DNA from: Bathymodiolus brooksi
Lineage: Eukaryota > Mollusca > Bivalvia > Mytilida > Modiolidae
NCBI GenBank assembly: GCA_963680875.1
Contig: OY804590.1
Coordinates: forward strand, 22,196,640 to 22,260,639
DNA length: 64,000 bases
Direction of reading: 5' to 3'
The first letter of the stretch is position 1. Each line of letters opens with the position of its first letter. Positions 59,701 through 64,000 of this stretch are shown piece after piece. The translations under genes were made by a program, and so were the position numbers. The notes below the pieces were generated by a model. That model was not told the DNA's origin. It did not search any database and saw nothing but the letters and a program-made list of their open reading frames with translations.

Positions 59701-61445
59701 AGGAAATATCTATTGTATTTAAAGATTAGCCAATGTAAATCATAGACTTTATGGTTGCAAATTGAGTTTATTGTGAAATATTTTTTTTTCTTTTTCTTTT
59801 TTTTCTAATATATTTAGTAGTCCTTCCACAAGGGCTTGAATACTCAGTGATTATTGGACACTTCAGAAAAATGGGAGCAATAAAAAACAATTTTCTTCAG
59901 AAGGCTTGTGAACAAAAGTAGCCCAATTTTGACCTTTTTCATATCAATACAAGATTTTGGAAATATGGAAGAAGAATTAGGGGTTGCAGACCTTGTTTTT
60001 CAATTATCTGAGAAAATGTGATTTACTTCCCCATAATAAAAAAGAATTTCAAAAAGTTCCAAATTACAAATTATCTCCCCTTAATATTCTCAAAACATTT
60101 GTAAAATAATGCAGATTGCTTATGAGAGATTAGATTTATTACAGAATGACGAATCCAAAATTGTAATTATCACAAAATATTTGCTTTTAATAGATCAAAA
60201 ATCGTTATTACTTTAGGGAACCATGCAAATTTGTAAAATTTAAAATTAGGTGTTTCACAAACAGCCATTTGTAAGTTATCATTAATTGAATTTCCAATCA
60301 TTAATACTGATACATCTGCACTTAAATCCTTACATTCCCATCTGTATCCTTAGCTCTATAATTTGGTCCCTGATGGCACTCCATCGACCTATGGCCAACA
60401 ATAAAGAACGGAGTGTCCTGTTCAGCAATCTTTGACCCATGTGTAACAGTCCCATCATCCTCCCATCTAACAAAATGTTGGTCAGAACATGATTCTGAAA
60501 TCAAAAATTTAATTAATATTATGCCATATGAATTCTTAAACGAGATTTAATACTAAACATAAAGTTGGTTATCTAAAAAGTATGCCAAACTTGTTCCTTG
60601 CAACAGTAACAATGTACTACAACTCTTTATGCCTTTACTTGTGAATTAGCTTGAAGGAATCCATCAATTAAGAAGACAAATGATCAAATGAGATGTCCAT
60701 CAAACCTCATTTACAGCACACATAAATGTCTTTTTATCATTATCAACCTCTATCAATAAGTGTGCAGATACATTGTATATGCAATCTTGCAAAATTTGTC
60801 ATATGCTTGAGGGGATTTTAGTATTAGTGTTCCATTCCAAAGTGGGTTTTGAATTCACCATACATGTAGTTACATAGTTTACCATCTTCATTTTTACTCA
60901 CTTGTTGTTGCCATTATTCTCATAAAAATTATATGTTGTAAATTCATATATTTTCATTATCAAAGGAAAACAATGTTATTCAAAGGATAGTGAAATTCGT
61001 GTTTTTATACATTTTTCAATAACAACACCATATGAAATATGCTTTGTTGAATTTTTAACAAACCACAAAAATTGAAAAATAGCGACTCCAAAGGATTAGT
61101 TTTTCGAACACGGTCTTCAATTTACACTCAAACAAAATAGACAAGCAACAATAAAATGTAAATACATCAAACATGTATTCTCAATTTACAGTAAATGACA
61201 ATGTTAACAATGAAACACATGATATACAAATTAATTAGTTCTGACTAACCTTTCAATGAAAATAATCAAAAATATTTTGTACACCTTGGCATAGCATAGG
61301 ATGTTGAGGTGGCAAAGGAATACTCCGTCACCACTGCTTGGGCAGCTTCAAGATCTCTTACCCAGCCATAATATGGGTTTGATGAAGCCATAAAAAAGTC
61401 TGCCCATGGATAGTCCTCATGATCATCCTCTGAATCCATGTTCAT
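56634..61445 (-). CDS. CARF/ALS2CR8-like multi-exon gene (model incomplete)
   Basis: Six exons on the minus strand, each bounded by plausible GT-AG sites: 61285-61445, 60334-60494, 59311-59436, 57950-58053, 57204-57306, 56634-56743. Exons 2 and 3 join in phase and give DQHFVRWEDDGTV, HRSMECHQGP and LGCTAAVYMREIVFFPEYK, which resemble the calcium-responsive transcription factor (CARF, ALS2CR8) domain. Exons 4, 5 and 6 also join in phase and end in a Cys-rich tail. Junctions 1-2 and 3-4 are out of phase as read: small exons may be missing, or the gene is damaged. CARF-type proteins act as nuclear transcription factors; the function here is inferred only from resemblance. Confidence 0.5.
57204..57306 (-). 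CDS. CARF-like gene, exon 5
   Basis: Acceptor TTAATTTCAG, 34 codons (FAEKSLNGTTLLGITEKEIQ then LKRKEVAHTLMMFE) plus one base, donor G|GTAATA. Phase 0 in, phase 1 out; fits exons 4 and 6. Confidence 0.6.
57648..57745 (+). repeat. Dispersed repeat fragment, related to 7430-7620
   Basis: GGTTTAACCCCACCACATAA TCGTGCC...CCAAGTCAGG; lies in the intron between exons 4 and 5. Confidence 0.45.
57950..58053 (-). CDS. CARF-like gene, exon 4
   Basis: Acceptor ATCAATGCAG, two bases then 34 codons (IVKVEQLQNFPDIQPGGDGH, AVIDHQDEILSLLN), donor AAT|GTATGT. It needs one base from the previous exon, whereas exon 3 ends in phase 0. Confidence 0.5.
58484..59222. repeat. 81 bp palindromic satellite, array 2, in intron 3 of the CARF-like gene
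   Basis: About nine 81 bp units, orientation opposite to arrays 1 and 3. Because 81 is 27 codons, an uninterrupted 259-codon frame on the minus strand and a 249-codon frame on the plus strand persist, giving 27-residue peptide repeats (YIQQSIPQITIHLLYID type). I treat them as repeat artefacts. Confidence 0.95.
59311..59436 (-). CDS. CARF-like gene, exon 3
   Basis: 42 codons: PKKDCEHSYSQENQKKRN then TGSKTLGCTAAVYMREIVFF and PEYK. Acceptor TTACTTCCAG, donor AAG|GTAATG. The KKLGCxAxxYMREIxxFPEY block is the strongest link to CARF-type domains. The K of KKLGC is T in this copy and K in the duplicate. Confidence 0.6.
60334..60494 (-). CDS. CARF-like gene, exon 2
   Basis: 53 codons (SCSDQHFVRWEDDGTV..., IVGHRSMECHQGPNYRAKDT, DGN) after two bases completing a split codon. 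Acceptor TTGATTTCAG, donor AAT|GTAAGG. Confidence 0.6.
61285..61445 (-). CDS. CARF-like gene, probable exon 1
   Basis: ATG at 61445 starts MNMDSEDDHEDYPWADFFMA and the exon continues to ATSTSYAMP before the donor AAG|GTGTAC. An acceptor TTTATTTCATAG lies just upstream (exon edge 61454), so a 5' non-coding exon is likely. It ends in phase 2, not the phase 1 needed by exon 2. Confidence 0.5.
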
Positions 61446-62132
61446 TTTGAGTGCCTATGAAATAAATATTTAGTTGTCAATGCCATTTTTTAAGTCAAAA
61501 GTCATTAATTTTGTCATGTCAACAATTTTCCTGAGATTTGCATAACAGCAGAGTTTTACATTCTTCAACAGTGGGTAATTATTGTACAATTCAGATTCAA
61601 ATTTTGTAAATCACCAGGCACTTTATACAAAATGTATGCGTGTTAAAAAATACAATTTATATAATATCACTTCATTATATGTTATTCAGGTTTCAGACAG
61701 CCAGGGAATATTTATAGATTATAACATGCTCTTTCCATATCGACCCTGGTATCATCCATAGATCTACAGCTGAAGACAATCATAATATGCTGCGACCACG
61801 TGGCTGCGACTTACACGTGATAAATTAAAAATCAAAACAGATAGTCAAATAACGAATGTTGTAGATACAACTGTTAAATGTTTGCTGTAGATTAAGTTAA
61901 TTAAAGACACTACCACACCCTTCCCTTTTTGACTGCACTTAATTTAAACTTAGTGGCATCCCCGTACCAAATAGTTGTTGCATATTTCGTGTTTCCCACC
62001 ATTTATACTTTAAAAATGAAAGTAAGATTTGACATGCGCGGTTATACTAATCTTTTCACAAATACGGTTGCAATTCCGAATCACAATCGACTCGTTGTGA
62101 AAAAGGTCTTCCCGATGCATTCTATTTGGTAC

Positions 62133-63475
62133 TTTATGTTCAGTATTAAATCTCGTTTTAGAATTCATATGGCATAATATTAATTAAATTTTTGATTTCA
62201 GAATCATGTTCTGACCAACATTTTGTTAGATGGGAGGATGATGGGACTGTTACACATGGGTCAAAGATTGCTGAACAGGACACTCCGTTCTTTATTGTTG
62301 GCCATAGGTCGATAGAGTGCCATCAGGGACCAAATTATAGAGCTAAGGATACAGATGGGAATGTAAGGATTTAAGTGCAGATGTATCAGTATTAATGATT
62401 GGAAATTCAATTAATGATAACTTACAAATGGCTGTTTGTGAAACACCTAATTTTAAATTTTACAAATTTGCATGGTTCCCTAAAGTAATAAAGATTTTTG
62501 ATCTATTAAAAGCAAATATTTTGTGATAATTACAATTTTGGATTTGTCATTCTGTAATAAATCTAATCTCTCATAAGCAATCTGCATTATTTTACAAATG
62601 TTTTGAGAATATTAAGGGGGGATAATTTGTAATTTGGAACTTTTTGAAATTCTTTTTTATTATGGGGAAGTAAATCACATTTTCTCAGATAATTGAAAAA
62701 CAAGGTCTGCAACCCCTAATTCTTCTTCCATATTTCCAAAATCTTGTATTGATATGAAAAAGGTCAAAATTGGGCTACTTTTGTTCACAAGCCTTCTGAA
62801 GAAAATTGTTTTTTATTGCTCCCATTTTTCTGAAGTGTCCAATAATCACTGAGTATTCAAGCCCTTGTGGAAGGACTACTAAATATATTAGAAAAAAAAG
62901 AAAAAGAAAAAAAAATATTTCACAATAAACTCAATTTGCAACCATAAAGTCTATGATTTACATTGGCTAATCTTTAAATACAATAGATATTTCCTAATTT
63001 TGAAGCTGTAACCTTGAAAACAAAGGTATTAACGTCTGAATAAGAAAGACTCATGAGATCCTATAAAGAAAAACAACAATGATGTTTCATCGTTACTGTG
63101 ACATCATGTTTTGACCCCTTAATGATGCATAAAAATCACTTAAAATTTTCAGTATCAGTCAAGTCTACATAATCAGCATGTGCATATCAAATGAAAATTC
63201 ATGACATCAGCAATGATTATTTTTATTCATTTAATTTATGCTTATATTATTACTTCCAGCCAAAAAAGGATTGTGAACATTCGTATTCACAAGAAAATCA
63301 AAAGAAGAGGAATACAGGTTCCAAAAAATTAGGATGCACAGCAGCAGTGTACATGAGGGAAATAGTTTTTTTCCCAGAATACAAGGTAATGTAAAGTTAT
63401 TTCTTTGATTATGAAAATATTTAAAACATAAAACATTATGAAATATTTAAAACCAAAACCTCCACGTTGTACCGT
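62133..63475. repeat. Right arm of large inverted duplication
   Basis: Mirror of 59226-60566, starting at CTTTATGTTCAGTATTAAAT. The satellite array beyond it has about five units against nine on the left, showing that the arms are changing independently. Confidence 0.93.
62202..63385 (+). pseudogene. Duplicated exons 2 and 3 of the CARF-like gene
   Basis: Exon 2' (62202-62362) and exon 3' (63260-63385) keep open frames and splice sites, with a few substitutions (SIECH for SMECH, SKKLGC for SKTLGC). No counterpart of exons 1 or 4-6 is within the window on this strand, so this is a partial copy unless the remaining exons lie beyond 64000. Confidence 0.6.
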
Positions 63476-63905
63476 TTGTGATTTGTGGTGTATTCTGTTG
63501 TATATACATTATATCACAATTCACCTGTTGTATGGTGTCTATATACAACAAGTGGATTGTGATTTGTGGTATACTCTGTTGTATATACATTATATCACAA
63601 TTCACCTGTTGTATGGTGTCTATATACAACAAGTGGATTGTGATTTGTAGTATACTCTGTTGTCTATACATTATATCACAATTCACCTGTTGTAAGGTGT
63701 CTATATACAACAAGTGGATTGTGATTTGTGGTATACTCTGTTGTATATACATTATATCACATTCCACCTGTTGTAAGGTGTCTATATACAACCAGTGGAT
63801 TGTGATTTGTGGTATACTCTGTTGTATATACATTATATCACAATTCACCTGTTGTAAGGTGACTATATACAACAAGTGTATATACAACAAGTGGATTGTG
63901 ATTTG
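63475..63905. repeat. 81 bp palindromic satellite, array 3
   Basis: Five units at 81 bp spacing (ACCTGTTGTA at 63523, 63604, 63685 and so on), the last partly duplicated (TATATACAACAAGTG twice). The remaining 95 bases of the window show nothing recognisable. Confidence 0.95.
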
Positions 63906-64000
63906 TGGAATTTTTTTAATCCGATTTTTAATACCAAGGTGATCCTCAGGGCATCCCCCTTTTTTGAATGAAAGGTTTAGTGACGTCACGTTAGACCGTG

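Larger units (their letters stand above)
59226..60566. repeat. Left arm of large inverted duplication
   Basis: Bases 59226-60566 match 62133-63475 in reverse orientation nearly throughout, including introns and exons 2-3. The satellites outside them extend the palindrome. Spacer 60567-62132. Confidence 0.93.

Overview
The window reads as nuclear DNA of a metazoan, most likely a bivalve mollusc. It is AT-rich and gene-poor, with GT-AG introns, and is packed with satellites, MITEs and non-LTR relics. It carries several copies of a tRNA-derived SINE whose 3' tail (about 45 bp, ending in a GTGGCGTTAAACACCAT-type motif) I associate with bivalve genomes. No bacterial, phage or CRISPR feature is present. 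The species assignment is inference. Most of the sequence is non-coding, and most long open frames are by-products of tandem repeats.

Region 1 (1-8.3 kb): a non-LTR retrotransposon relic, a perfect foldback hairpin, an 18-20 bp minisatellite and a direct duplication of about 2 kb.

Region 2 (8.3-42 kb): the main genic feature, a same-strand array of eight PLAC8-family (Cys-rich, FW2.2/cornifelin-like) genes at 8.4, 15.5, 25.2, 28.9, 30.8, 32.4, 36.2 and 41.6 kb. Each has the whole 108-codon CDS in one exon. Each has a strong splice donor 2-28 nt after the (ancestral) stop codon, so each transcript probably has a 3'UTR intron. Most have a CCAAT(GAAAT)-TATA promoter module. Copy 5 has lost key cysteines. 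Copy 6 has a Trp98-to-TGA nonsense change and a Mutator-like MITE in its 5' leader. The same MITE family inserted 3' of copy 1, and copy 2 preserves the empty site. Between the genes lie a 53 bp satellite with a 530 bp higher-order period, 38 bp and 50 bp minisatellites, a hAT relic, a Harbinger-like element, SINEs, mobile (AAACG)n elements and several long foldbacks.

Region 3 (42-56 kb): apparently gene-free, made of TIR elements (one nested), SINEs, a hAT-type MITE with 8 bp target duplication, hairpins, a promoter-like segment with an NRF-1-type palindrome at 51.6 kb, a 19 bp repeat, and a broken integrase-like N-terminal exon at 54.2 kb.

Region 4 (56-64 kb): a multi-exon minus-strand gene that single-frame ORF finding misses. 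Six exons between 61.4 and 56.6 kb resemble a CARF/ALS2CR8-type (calcium-responsive transcription factor-like) protein and end in a Cys-rich tail. Exons 2 and 3, their intron and an 81 bp satellite are duplicated in inverted orientation at 62.1-63.9 kb, making a large hairpin-type palindrome. Two exon junctions do not join in phase as I read them, so either small exons are missing or the gene is decaying.
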